DNA of 64,000 nucleotides, from positions 124,001 through 188,000 of the forward strand of contig NZ_JACIIZ010000017.1 of NCBI RefSeq assembly GCF_014205765.1, written 5' to 3'. Source of the DNA: Nitrospirillum iridis (lineage in GTDB: Bacteria > Pseudomonadota > Alphaproteobacteria > Azospirillales > Azospirillaceae). Position 1 is the first letter of the stretch; the number at the start of each line of letters is the position of its first letter. Both the position numbers and the translations under genes were made by a program. The notes below the pieces were generated by a model. That model was not told the DNA's origin. It made no database searches and saw nothing but the letters and a program-made list of their open reading frames with translations. Shown piece by piece: positions 55,854 to 64,000 of this stretch.

Positions 55854-56357
55854 GACCGCACCCTAAGGACTTTAACCCCTTTTTCCCAATTCCCCCACGC
55901 ACGTCGCGAACGCTTCGGAGCCGCGTGATGGCGAAGTCACACCTTCAGCGCGTCCGGTCGAGGGCTCAAGAAAAATAAACGGCTCTGACATAAATCCGCA
56001 AAACTTATTCGATAGCTTTCGCTACCGAATGCAGTAACAACCAGAAAATCTGGCCGACACCCTAAGGTGGAATTGGATGATACTGGACACATCCGAATTC
56101 TCTTCATCAATCTGATTCCGTATTACACGATATAATCAGTATTTGAATTCAAAGTTTTATGAAGGCACGCGATTTCGCCAGCGAAATCGCGACCGTCGCA
56201 TCCGATTTAATTTTTCAATTTGCCTATTCTTTAGGCGGCCGATCCACCCCCCGGTCCACCCCCCGGGCGCGGATCGCCGTTCTCACGACAACCGGCCCAC
56301 CCGTCCCGCATGCGGACGGGTGAATGGCCTTGCATGGCCTCAATGGAGCCCCCTTTC
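55854..56357. other. Non-coding AT-rich leader region of the TonB receptor gene
   Basis: About 500 bases without a credible gene. The stretch 55970-56240 is clearly richer in A/T than the flanks. It contains two copies of ACCCTAAGG (55859 and 56060 regions), an 11-bp palindrome (56168-56191) and a short direct repeat of TCCACCCCCCGG near 56246-56270. The receptor promoter must lie here but I cannot name a -10/-35 pair with confidence. Confidence 0.5.
56168..56191. promoter_or_regulatory. 11-bp inverted repeat upstream of the TonB receptor gene
   Basis: CGCGATTTCGC and GCGAAATCGCG are perfect complements separated by two bases. Such a compact palindrome about 170 bases from the start codon suits a regulator site or a leader hairpin. 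Confidence 0.5.
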
Positions 56358-58526
56358 ATGCGCCGCCTCCTTCTTCTCAGCACCTCCCTCCTGACGCTGG
56401 GCATCCCCCTCGCCACCAGCCGAGCGGCCGACGCCCCCGCCGCCACAGCCGATGCGGATACCCCTCTTCCCGAGGTGGTGGTGAATGCGGATCGGGAACG
56501 CGGCACAGCGGCCAACCTGGCGATCGGCCAGGCCTCGCTGTCGGCAGTGCAACCACAGTCCCTGCTGAACAGCCATTTCATCCAGGACGTGGCCTCGCCC
56601 ATATCCGATTATCTGGCCATCGCCCAGTTCGCGCCCAGCGCCAGCAGTTCCAGCCCCAATGGCATGGGCCTGTCCAGCAAGAACGCCACCGTGCGCGGTT
56701 TCCAGGATGGTGAGTACAACGTCACCTTCGACGGCATCCCGTTCGGCGACCCCAACGCCTTCGGCCACGCCACCACCTCGTTCTTCCCGGCCCCCACCCT
56801 GGACCATGTGGTGGTGGACCGCGGCCCCGGCACCGCCAGCACGGTGGGCAACGCCACCTTCGGCGGCACCATGGCCCTGTCCTCCGCCACCCCGACGGAC
56901 AGCTTCGGCGGCAAGGCCATGGTGGGCTTCGGCAGCGGCGCCGGCTTTGAAGGCAACGGCGCCGTGAACAGTGGCGCCATCACCGACACCCAGGGCACCC
57001 GCGTCCTGCTGGACTATGACCACACCCAGTCGGACGGGTTGCTGAACTATGCCGGCCTGAACCGCGATAACGCCCTGGTCAAGGTGCAGCAGCCGGTGGG
57101 CGCCGCCACCACCGTCACCCTGTTCGCCGATTACAGCGACCTGACCTGGAACAACTTCACCCAGCAGACGCGGGCGGCCACGGCCAAGTACGGCAAGTCC
57201 TTCGCCAACCTCACCGATGACCCAAACTCGCAGCAGTTCAAGGACGACAACGTCGACCACCGCAAGGCGGACTTCGAGTACATCGGCGTGCAGAGCGACC
57301 TGGGCTTCCTGCGCGTCGACAACAAGGCCTACACCTACGCCCTGGATGACAAGGCCATCGCCGGCGCCGACCAGACCGGCGCCACCCCCAACGCGGCCCT
57401 GCTGTCCACTGGCGTGCCCGGTGTCCATAACCAGGGGTATTATCGGGCGTGGGGTGACATCGCCAAGCTGGAAAAGGACGTGGGGGAAGGCTTCCTCACC
57501 ACCACGGTCCGGGCCGGTGTCTGGGCGGAACATGCCCGCGACACCCAATTCCAACAGTCATACAATCTGTCGACCGGGGTCATCAGCGCCCTGACGCCCT
57601 ATAAGAAATATGGCAGCGTCATCAACAACTACGTCACCGAAAGCGACACGACCCAGCCCTTCGTGGAGCTGGAATGGCACCCGCTTCCCGACCTGACCAT
57701 CATCCCCGGTTTCAAGCACATCGATTTCTCGCGCACCTTCCAGGGCACGCTGAACTTCCTTCCCTACAACAACCGGGGCGACTACAGCGCCGACCTGGGC
57801 TCCACCATGGTCAACTACCGCGTCAACGACCAGATCGCGGTGTATGGCCAGTGGGCCATGGGCTTCCAGGCGCCGCAGGTCAGCGTGCTGGAAAGCACCG
57901 GGTCCAGCGCCAATCGCGTCAGCCCGCAGCAGACCATCAATTACCAGACCGGCATCGTCTACAAGACCGACCGGTTGGTGGCCGACCTCGACGGCTATTA
58001 CATCAACTTCCGCAACAAGATCGGCAGCGACCTGGAAACGGTGAACGGCATCGCCAACACCACCGTCTATTTCAACCAGGGCGGCGTCATCTATAAGGGC
58101 ATCGAGGCGGAGGTGACCTACACCCTGATCGACGGCCTGGCCGTCACCGCCAACGGCAGCCTGAACAGCGCCGCGGTCAAGGCCACCGGCCTGCAGATCG
58201 CCAACGCCCCCAGCAGCACGCTGGCCTATGGCCTGATGTACGACAAGGACGAATGGTTCGGATCCTTCCTGACCAAGTATGTCGGCACCCGCTACGCCGG
58301 CACTGGCCAGCGCGCGGACGGCAACCCCAACGTCAAGCTGCCGGACTATCAGTTCAGCGACGTGGTGGTGGGCTACAAGATGGGCGACCGGCTGAAGGTC
58401 AGCTTCATGGTCAACAACCTGTTCAATAACCGCACCGCCACCGAGGGCAGCGGCAACCTGACCAACCCAACCTTCTACTACCTGCCGGGCCGCAATTACA
58501 TGGGCACCGTCACCGTCGGATTTTGA
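56358..58526 (+). CDS. TonB-dependent outer-membrane receptor
   Basis: A 722-residue receptor. A signal peptide (MRRLLLLSTSLLTLGIPLAT) is followed by a TonB-box-like PLPEVVVNADRERG, a plug domain (KNATVRGFQDGEYNVTFDGI) and a beta-barrel ending in GRNYMGTVTVGF with the terminal Phe. ATG 56358 follows GGAG. It is 41 bases upstream of the GH92 gene, so the imported ligand may be a glycan fragment, but siderophore uptake cannot be excluded from sequence. Confidence 0.92.
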   Translation: MRRLLLLSTSLLTLGIPLATSRAADAPAATADADTPLPEVVVNADRERGTAANLAIGQASLSAVQPQSLLNSHFIQDVASPISDYLAIAQFAPSASSSSPNGMGLSSKNATVRGFQDGEYNVTFDGIPFGDPNAFGHATTSFFPAPTLDHVVVDRGPGTASTVGNATFGGTMALSSATPTDSFGGKAMVGFGSGAGFEGNGAVNSGAITDTQGTRVLLDYDHTQSDGLLNYAGLNRDNALVKVQQPVGAATTVTLFADYSDLTWNNFTQQTRAATAKYGKSFANLTDDPNSQQFKDDNVDHRKADFEYIGVQSDLGFLRVDNKAYTYALDDKAIAGADQTGATPNAALLSTGVPGVHNQGYYRAWGDIAKLEKDVGEGFLTTTVRAGVWAEHARDTQFQQSYNLSTGVISALTPYKKYGSVINNYVTESDTTQPFVELEWHPLPDLTIIPGFKHIDFSRTFQGTLNFLPYNNRGDYSADLGSTMVNYRVNDQIAVYGQWAMGFQAPQVSVLESTGSSANRVSPQQTINYQTGIVYKTDRLVADLDGYYINFRNKIGSDLETVNGIANTTVYFNQGGVIYKGIEAEVTYTLIDGLAVTANGSLNSAAVKATGLQIANAPSSTLAYGLMYDKDEWFGSFLTKYVGTRYAGTGQRADGNPNVKLPDYQFSDVVVGYKMGDRLKVSFMVNNLFNNRTATEGSGNLTNPTFYYLPGRNYMGTVTVGF

Positions 58527-58567
58527 CAAGCCGCACCCCCAATCCACCATCCGCCGGAGCGATGCCG

Positions 58568-60835
58568 ATGTTGAAGAAGATCCTGCTGGCCTCCACCGTC
58601 CTTTTGGCCGTCGCCAGCGCCCCCGCACAGGCGGCTGATGGAGGCCCGGCCGGGCCCAGCCAGTCCGTCTACCCCTATCTCGGCATCGACTGGGGCGGAG
58701 AGGTTTTCGTGGGTGCCGCCCTGCCGTTCGGCATGGTCAAGGTCGGCCCGGACATGGAGACCTTCGACGGTTTCCACATCGGCTCCGGCTATGCCGGCAC
58801 GGGGCGGGTGCTGGGGTTCAGCCACCTGCACCTGAGCGGCGCCGCCGGCAAGTACGGCAACATCCTGGTGGCCCCCGTCACTGGCGACATGAACCCCGCC
58901 GACATCAAGTCGGTGCGGGTGGATGAGGTGGCCAAGGTCGGCTACTACGCCGCCACCCTGACCCGCTATCAGACGCGGGCGGAGCTGACGGCCACCCCCC
59001 GTGTGGGCCTGCACCGCTATACCTTCCTGGCCGGGGGCGACGCGCACGTCACCGTCAACCTGGCGGCCATCCTGGGCAAGGGGCCGGGCGCCGAATCCCA
59101 GAAGTTCCTGGGCGCCGACCTGACGGTGGTTTCGCCCACGGTCGTCGAGGGCGTCGGCCGCTACACCGGCGGCTGGAACGAGGGCGGTGAGTACAAGGTG
59201 TATTTCCATATGGTGGTCGACCACACCCCCGCCCGGGTGCGCACCTGGGCGGGTGGAACACCATCGGAGGACAAGGCGGCCAAGGTGGAGGGCGACCAAC
59301 CCATCGGCGCCAGCTTCGACTTCACCACCCAGCCCGACGACGTGGTGCAGGTGAAGGTGGGGCTGTCCTTCGTCAGCACCACCCAGGCCCGCCGCACTGT
59401 GGAGAAGGAGGCCCCCGGCTGGGACTTCGACGCCGTCCGCGCCCGGGCGACCACCACCTGGGACCGGGCGCTGTCGCCCATCACCGTGTCGGGCGCCAGC
59501 GATGACCAGCGCCGCCAGCTGTACACCGCCCTCTACCACACCATGCTGATGCCGTCGGACCGCACGGGTGAGAATCCCGGCTGGACCTCGGCGGAACCCT
59601 ACTACGACGACTACTACACCCTGTGGGACACCTTCCGCACCTCCGGCCCCCTGTTCACGCTGATCGCACCACAGCGGCAACGCGACCTGGTGCGGTCGCT
59701 GGTCGACATCTACCGGCATGAGGGCTACCTGCCCGATGGGCGCAGCGGCAACGACACCGGCCGCACGCAAGGTGGCAGCAACGCCGAGGTGGTCATCGCC
59801 GACGCCTATGTGAAGGGCCTGACCGGCATCGACTACAAGACCGCCTACGCCGGCATGCGCAAGGACGCGGAGGTGCCGCCGCAGGACCCGCGCAAATGGG
59901 GTCGCGGCGGCCTGATGGAGTACAACGCCAAGGGCTATCTGAGCCTGGCCAACGAACGCTCCGGCTCCCGCACCGTGGAATACGCCTATGACGACTTCGC
60001 CATCGCCGAGGTCGCCTGCGGCCTGGGCCGGACGGAGGACGCCACGCTATACGCCCAGCGGTCCGGCAACTGGGCCAATCTGTGGGACCCGACCCTGACC
60101 AAGGAGGGGGTGAAGGGCTTCCTGCGGCCCAAGAACCCCGATGGCAGCTGGGCGGAGCCCAACACCCTGAAGCGCGGCACCTGGCCCGACTTCTTCTATG
60201 AGGCGGATGAGTGGACCTATTCCCTGTACGCGCCCCATGACGTGGCCCGCCTGGTGGCGCTGTCCGGCGGCAAGGCCGGCTTCCTGCGCCGGCTGGACAC
60301 CCTGTTCCTGAAGCGGCATTTCGACATGTCGAACGAGCCGGGCTTCCTGCTGCCGCTCTACTACAACTGGATTGGCCGGCCGGACCGCACCGCCGACATG
60401 AATGTCTACGCCCTGGAGCGGGAGTTCCTGAGCAGCCACGGCGGCATTCCCGGCAACGACGATAGCGGCGCCATGTCCAGCTGGCTGATCTTCCAGATGC
60501 TGGGCTTCTTCCCCAACGCCGGCCAGGACATCTACCTGATCAGCACGCCCAGCTTTCCCGAGGCCGACCTGGATCTGGGCAACGGCAAGCACTTCAGGAT
60601 CATCGCCCACAATCTGGATGGGGAGCGGTTCAATCGTTATGTCCAGTCCGCCACCCTGAACGGCCAGCCGCTGGAGACCAACTGGTTCCGCCATGGCCAG
60701 ATCAAGGACGGCGGCGTGCTGGACCTCGTCATGGGGCCGGAGCCCACCCGCTGGGGCACCGGCACGCCGCCGCCGTCCCTGTCCGATCCAGCCGGCGAGC
60801 GGCCCATGCTCTGCGTCCCACCGCCGCAGCCCTGA
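58568..60835 (+). CDS. GH92 family exported alpha-mannosidase
   Basis: A 755-residue glycoside hydrolase of family GH92 (exo-alpha-mannosidases). A signal peptide (MLKKILLASTVLLAVASAPA) is followed by the N-terminal beta domain and an (alpha/alpha)6 barrel. The family motif GIPGNDDSGAMSSWLIFQML is near the C-terminus, and the calcium/active-site YYDDYYTLWDTFRTSGPL stretch is in the middle. It probably trims alpha-linked mannose from glycoproteins or glycolipids. ATG 58568 has GGAG nine bases upstream; ATG 58562 is an alternative. Confidence 0.92.
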   Translation: MLKKILLASTVLLAVASAPAQAADGGPAGPSQSVYPYLGIDWGGEVFVGAALPFGMVKVGPDMETFDGFHIGSGYAGTGRVLGFSHLHLSGAAGKYGNILVAPVTGDMNPADIKSVRVDEVAKVGYYAATLTRYQTRAELTATPRVGLHRYTFLAGGDAHVTVNLAAILGKGPGAESQKFLGADLTVVSPTVVEGVGRYTGGWNEGGEYKVYFHMVVDHTPARVRTWAGGTPSEDKAAKVEGDQPIGASFDFTTQPDDVVQVKVGLSFVSTTQARRTVEKEAPGWDFDAVRARATTTWDRALSPITVSGASDDQRRQLYTALYHTMLMPSDRTGENPGWTSAEPYYDDYYTLWDTFRTSGPLFTLIAPQRQRDLVRSLVDIYRHEGYLPDGRSGNDTGRTQGGSNAEVVIADAYVKGLTGIDYKTAYAGMRKDAEVPPQDPRKWGRGGLMEYNAKGYLSLANERSGSRTVEYAYDDFAIAEVACGLGRTEDATLYAQRSGNWANLWDPTLTKEGVKGFLRPKNPDGSWAEPNTLKRGTWPDFFYEADEWTYSLYAPHDVARLVALSGGKAGFLRRLDTLFLKRHFDMSNEPGFLLPLYYNWIGRPDRTADMNVYALEREFLSSHGGIPGNDDSGAMSSWLIFQMLGFFPNAGQDIYLISTPSFPEADLDLGNGKHFRIIAHNLDGERFNRYVQSATLNGQPLETNWFRHGQIKDGGVLDLVMGPEPTRWGTGTPPPSLSDPAGERPMLCVPPPQP

Positions 60836-60881
60836 CACCGTCCCGGGCCTGACACCGTCACAGGCCTGAAACCATTACCGG
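60831..60881 (+). repeat. Three tandem 17-base repeats after the GH92 gene
   Basis: CCTGACACCGTCCCGGG, CCTGACACCGTCACAGG and CCTGAAACCATTACCGG stand directly in tandem. The first unit contains the GH92 stop codon. The origin is probably local slippage duplication. Confidence 0.75.
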
Positions 60882-60923
60882 CTAAGCCTTCGCCCATCCC
60901 CATTTCCGGAAGACGCTCCCCCC

Positions 60924-62042
60924 ATGCCTTTCCCCCGTTCCCTGCTGCTGGCCGGCGCCGCCACCCTCGGCCTCGCCGCCTGTGCCGCCAAGCCGCCCGC
61001 GAGCACCGTGGCGATGAACCAGATCCAGGTCATCGGCACCCACAACAGCTATCACGCCGGCATCGCCGCCAATGAATCGACGCTGTGGAAGAAGACCAAC
61101 CCGGAGCAGTACGCGGCCCTGGAGTATCACCATCAGCCCCTGACGGCGCAGCTGTCGGCCGGTGTGCGCCAGGTGGAGCTGGACATCTATGCCGACACCC
61201 GGGGTGGCCTGTACGCCCATCCCGCCGGCCCCGGCCTGGTGGCGCGGGCGGGCCTGCCGGCCGACCCGCCCTTCGACCCCAACCATGTCATGGACAAGCC
61301 CGGCTTCAAGGTCATGCATGTCCAGGATGTCGACTATCGCAGCACCTGCCAGCCCTTCACCGCCTGCCTGGCCGAAATCCGCGCCTGGTCGCAGGCCCAC
61401 CCCGGCCACGTTCCCGTTTTCATCCTGCTGGAAACGAAGGAGGAGATCCTGTCGCTGCCCTTCCCCACGGTCCAGCCGGAAGCGCTGACCCCCGCCAGCC
61501 TGGACGCGCTGGACCGCGAAATCCTGTCGGTGTTCAAGGCGGATGAGGTCATCACCCCCGACCAGGTCCGGGGCACGGCCACCACCCTGAACGCCGCCGT
61601 GCGGGCGCAGGGCTGGCCCAGCCTGGATGAGGCGCGCGGCAAGGTCGTCTTCCTGCTGGATCAGAAGAAGATCAGCGCCCGCTACCTGGAGGGGCATCCC
61701 AGCCTGAAGGGCCGCGTCGCCTTCACCAATGCCGAGACCGGAACCGACGACGCCGCCTTCATCGAAATGAATGACGGTCCCGGTGACGCCATCACCGCCC
61801 TGGTGCGCCAAGGCTATCTGGTGCGCACCCGCTCGGATGCCGACACCAAGGAGGCGCGGACCAATGACACCCGCCGGCGGGAAATGGCGCTGGCCAGCGG
61901 GGCCCAGATCATCAGCACCGACTATCCGGCCTCCGAGCCGGCGGCCAGCGGCTTTGTCGTCAGCCTGCCGGGCACGGTGGCCGCGCGCTGCAATCCGGTG
62001 ACGGCCCCCGCCACCTGCCCGGCGACCGGTTTGGACCGGTAG
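60924..62042 (+). CDS. Phosphatidylinositol-specific phospholipase C1-like lipoprotein
   Basis: A 372-residue protein of the calcium-dependent PI-PLC C1-like group. The lipobox is LAAC near residue 20. The catalytic start VIGTHNSYHAGI holds the first His; QVELDIYADTRGG holds Glu/Asp metal ligands, VMHVQDVDY holds the second His and HVPVFILLETKEE a further acidic pair. It would cleave phosphoinositide head groups or anchors. It lies 88 bases after GH92 and probably in the same transcript. Confidence 0.87.
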   Translation: MPFPRSLLLAGAATLGLAACAAKPPASTVAMNQIQVIGTHNSYHAGIAANESTLWKKTNPEQYAALEYHHQPLTAQLSAGVRQVELDIYADTRGGLYAHPAGPGLVARAGLPADPPFDPNHVMDKPGFKVMHVQDVDYRSTCQPFTACLAEIRAWSQAHPGHVPVFILLETKEEILSLPFPTVQPEALTPASLDALDREILSVFKADEVITPDQVRGTATTLNAAVRAQGWPSLDEARGKVVFLLDQKKISARYLEGHPSLKGRVAFTNAETGTDDAAFIEMNDGPGDAITALVRQGYLVRTRSDADTKEARTNDTRRREMALASGAQIISTDYPASEPAASGFVVSLPGTVAARCNPVTAPATCPATGLDR

Positions 62043-62121
62043 GCCACGGCGGCGCTTGCCAAGCGCCTGGAACCAATATCTATTCTTTGCCGCACGCAAC
62101 AAGCATGGAAGCGGCAGGGTG

Positions 62122-63576
62122 ATGAAGAAGACGACACTGGCGGCGGCGCTCGCCCTCGGCACGGCGATCAGCCTCACCCTGGGCGGGACCGCCCGGGCGG
62201 CGGAGGGGGCCAAGACCGAGGGCGTCAAGGTCGACCTGACCCGCCCCGACTGGGTCGCCTTCCGCAACCTGTACCAACAGCTGGTGCAGACAAACACCAC
62301 CCTGTCGGTGGGCAGCTGCACGGCGGCGGCGCAGAACATCGCGGCCAAGCTGACGGCCATCGGCCTGAAGAAGACCGACGTGCGCGTGCTGGTGCCGGAA
62401 GGGCGGCCCAAGGATGGCGCGCTGGCGGCCGTGCTGCCCGGCACGGACAAGTCGGCCAAGCCCATCCTGCTGCTGGCCCATATCGACGTGGTGGAGGCCA
62501 AGCGCGAGGACTGGCAGCGCGATCCCTTCACCCTGGTGGAGGAGAACGGCTATTTCTATGGGCGCGGCAGCAGCGACGACAAGGCCATGGCCGCCGTCTT
62601 CGCCGATCTGCTGATCCGCCTGCGCCAGGAGGGCTTCCGGCCCAAGCGCGACCTCAAGCTGGCGCTGACCTGCGGCGAGGAGACGTCGGACACCTTCGAC
62701 GGCGTGCAGTACCTGCTGGCCCATGACCGCGACGCGGTGGAGGCGGAATTCGCCCTGAACGAGGGGGCCGGCGGCCGTCTGGACAAGGACGGAAAGTACC
62801 TGGCGCTGGAAATCCAGGCGGGGGAGAAGGTCTACCAGGACTTCACGCTGGAGACGACCAACCCCGGCGGCCACAGCTCGCGCCCCTCCAAGGACAACGC
62901 CATCTATCACCTGGCAGCGGGCCTCAACCGGCTGGCAGCCTTCGATTTCCCCCTGGCGCTGAACCCGGTGACCAAGGCCTACTTCACCGCCATGGCGCCG
63001 GTGATCGGTGGCGCCATCGGCGCCGATATGCTGGCCATCACCAAGGATAATCCCGACCCAGCGGCGATCGCGCGCATCAGCCAGGATCCGGGCTGGAACA
63101 GCACGCTGCGCACCACCTGCGTCGCCACCATGGCCAACGCCGGCCACGCGCCCAACGCCCTGCCCCAGCATGCCCAGGCCAACGTCAACTGCCGCATCCT
63201 GCCCGGCCAGCCCCTGGAAGAGGTGCGTCAGACCCTGGTCAAGGTGCTGGGCGACCCGGCCATCACGGTGACGGCGGTGGGCGCCCCCAGCCCCGTCTCC
63301 CCGCCGCCGGCCCTGACACCCCTGGTGCTGAACCCGGTGAAGGAGGTCGCTGCCCAGATGTGGCCGGGCGTGCCGGTGGTGCCCACCCAATCCACCGGCG
63401 CCACCGACGGCCGCTTCCTGAACGCCGCCGGCATCGCCACCTACGGCCTCAGCGGCATGTTCCGCGACCCCGACGGCAGCGGCGTCCACGGCCTGAACGA
63501 ACGCATCCGCGTGCGCTCGCTGTTCGAGGGGCGGGAGTTTTTGTACAGCGTGGTAAAAACTTACCTCAATAAGTAA
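62122..63576 (+). CDS. Exported M20-family peptidase
   Basis: A 484-residue M20/M25/M40 metallopeptidase. A signal peptide (MKKTTLAAALALGTAISLTL, cleavage after ARA) precedes the zinc-binding part: LLLAHIDVVEAKRED (first His and Asp), YGRGSSDDKAMAAV (bridging Asp), TCGEETSDTFDG (catalytic Glu-Glu) and SGATDGRFLNAAGI-like end (STGATDGRFL). It is probably a carboxypeptidase or dipeptidase in the periplasm. It follows the phospholipase gene by 79 bases. Confidence 0.92.
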   Translation: MKKTTLAAALALGTAISLTLGGTARAAEGAKTEGVKVDLTRPDWVAFRNLYQQLVQTNTTLSVGSCTAAAQNIAAKLTAIGLKKTDVRVLVPEGRPKDGALAAVLPGTDKSAKPILLLAHIDVVEAKREDWQRDPFTLVEENGYFYGRGSSDDKAMAAVFADLLIRLRQEGFRPKRDLKLALTCGEETSDTFDGVQYLLAHDRDAVEAEFALNEGAGGRLDKDGKYLALEIQAGEKVYQDFTLETTNPGGHSSRPSKDNAIYHLAAGLNRLAAFDFPLALNPVTKAYFTAMAPVIGGAIGADMLAITKDNPDPAAIARISQDPGWNSTLRTTCVATMANAGHAPNALPQHAQANVNCRILPGQPLEEVRQTLVKVLGDPAITVTAVGAPSPVSPPPALTPLVLNPVKEVAAQMWPGVPVVPTQSTGATDGRFLNAAGIATYGLSGMFRDPDGSGVHGLNERIRVRSLFEGREFLYSVVKTYLNK

Positions 63577-63593
63577 ATGCCAAGCAGGCATTT
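63575..63593 (+). terminator. Hairpin after the M20 peptidase gene
   Basis: A 7-bp stem AAATGCC / GGCATTT with an AAGCA loop overlaps the last codon of the peptidase gene. It is AT-rich and short, so a weak terminator at best. Confidence 0.45.
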
Positions 63594-63626
63594 GACGTAA
63601 TTGTAAATGCAGAGAGAATTGCGATA

Positions 63627-64000
63627 ATGGAAAAATCAAAAAAAATACGTTCGCGAACGTCGAATAAATTTCTCGGCGGAATCATTAAAATTGAGATGAT
63701 TGCCGCTGCATTACATGTTGCCGCGCTGATTTATCTTGTTCATTACATTAGCAGAACAACAATTAATATTCTTTACCAAGACTATATGAATAAATACTTC
63801 GTTGATTTAATTGAAAATTACGAGAATGGAAATATTCATCTTAGTGATTTCCTAAAAATCTATAATGGAAGCTGGCATGGTTTCGGCAGCCTTCTATTTA
63901 TTCTCGATCTCTCATTGTTCCGGCTCAACACCCACTTTTTCATGGCTCTTGGCATTATCGGTCAAGTGAGCGGATGTTACATAATAACGCGTTATGTGTG
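63627..64000 (+). CDS. 5' part of an AT-rich membrane-protein gene
   Basis: An ATG at 63627 opens a frame that stays open to the window end (124 codons). AGAGAGAA is about nine bases upstream. The product starts MEKSKKIRSRTSNKFLGG, followed by a hydrophobic helix (MIAAALHVAALIYLVHYI) and a second hydrophobic part (HGFGSLLFILDLSLFRLN, then MALGIIGQ). Codon use (many AAA, ATT, AAT) is unlike all other genes here. Probably a polytopic membrane protein acquired by transfer; the family cannot be named from this part. Confidence 0.72.
   Translation, partial: MEKSKKIRSRTSNKFLGGIIKIEMIAAALHVAALIYLVHYISRTTINILYQDYMNKYFVDLIENYENGNIHLSDFLKIYNGSWHGFGSLLFILDLSLFRLNTHFFMALGIIGQVSGCYIITRYV

Noticed and set aside
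63647-63660. Perfect 14-base palindrome ACGTTCGCGAACGT in the last gene
   Set aside because: It lies inside the coding frame near the start codon; nothing links it to a regulator, and short palindromes of this kind occur by chance.

Overview
This window is a GC-rich alphaproteobacterial segment dominated by a molybdenum-nitrogenase gene cluster (about 1-40.1 kb). It is followed by chromosomal genes for peptidases, a multidrug efflux system and a secreted glycan-degrading locus (about 40.2-64 kb). The fixABCX-modD-nifA-nifB order, an oxygen-sensing-type NifA with the C-x11-C-x19-C-x4-C linker, the NifE with a C-terminal [2Fe-2S] tail and the unbroken nifHDKENX order fit the Rhodospirillales/Azospirillaceae (Nitrospirillum- or Azospirillum-like). 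That placement is an inference from synteny and family knowledge; no database search was run.

Layout. 1-5.4 kb (minus strand): sufBCDSU, a complete SUF Fe-S assembly operon. 5.7-6.1 kb: a lone truncated haemoglobin. 6.2-12.8 kb (minus): nifB, fdxN, a HesB-like protein, a TPR protein, a 4Fe-4S LRV repeat protein, two nifZ genes, two small nif-associated proteins, a DegT-like protein lacking the PLP lysine, a [2Fe-2S] ferredoxin and a 71-residue unknown. 13-14.1 kb (minus): nifT and a SIR2-like gene. 14.4 kb (plus): a DUF2478-like gene. 15-21.8 kb (minus): fixABCX, modD, nifA and a molbindin. 21.9-26.2 kb (minus): an IscA, an Nfu protein, nifS, nifV, cysE/nifP and nifW. 26.4-28.5 kb: three unrecognised plus-strand genes and a Rieske protein. 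28.5-37.9 kb (minus): nifHDKENX, a DUF269 gene, a CCE_0567-type gene, fdxB and nifQ, probably one operon of about 9.4 kb. 38.4-40.1 kb (plus): a divergent operon of a receiver-like protein without its phospho-acceptor Asp, an ArsC-fold nitrogenase-associated protein and a YqeB-like protein.

Regulation. I can read six intergenic regions with sigma-54 -24/-12 elements and NifA upstream activator sequences (TGT-N10-ACA), upstream of sufB, nifB, nifT, fixA, iscA and nifH. Three of them (nifT, iscA, nifH) also carry a plus-strand -24/-12 element on the other side of the activator sites, so less-known genes (DUF2478-like, the 26453 unknown, the receiver operon) appear to be co-activated. The SUF operon is therefore likely a nif-dedicated one. 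Long hairpins lie in the nifH-nifD, nifD-nifK and nifK-nifE gaps.

How the genes work together. SufBCDSU, NifS, Nfu and the IscA proteins make Fe-S clusters. NifB, NifV, NifQ, NifX, NifEN, the DUF269 protein and the ferredoxins build FeMo-co. ModD, Mop and the DUF2478-like protein relate to molybdenum. FixABCX and the ferredoxins supply electrons. NifZ, NifW and NifT assist maturation. NifHDK is the enzyme.

Beyond 40.2 kb: an M3 peptidase, an exonuclease, three TetR regulators, an RND tripartite pump with a 19-bp palindromic operator, a VOC protein, a phosphotransferase-like protein, a TM2 protein, a DUF885 peptidase, and a TonB receptor - GH92 mannosidase - phosphoinositide phospholipase - M20 peptidase run. 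At 63.6 kb base composition turns AT-rich and a membrane-protein gene runs off the window.
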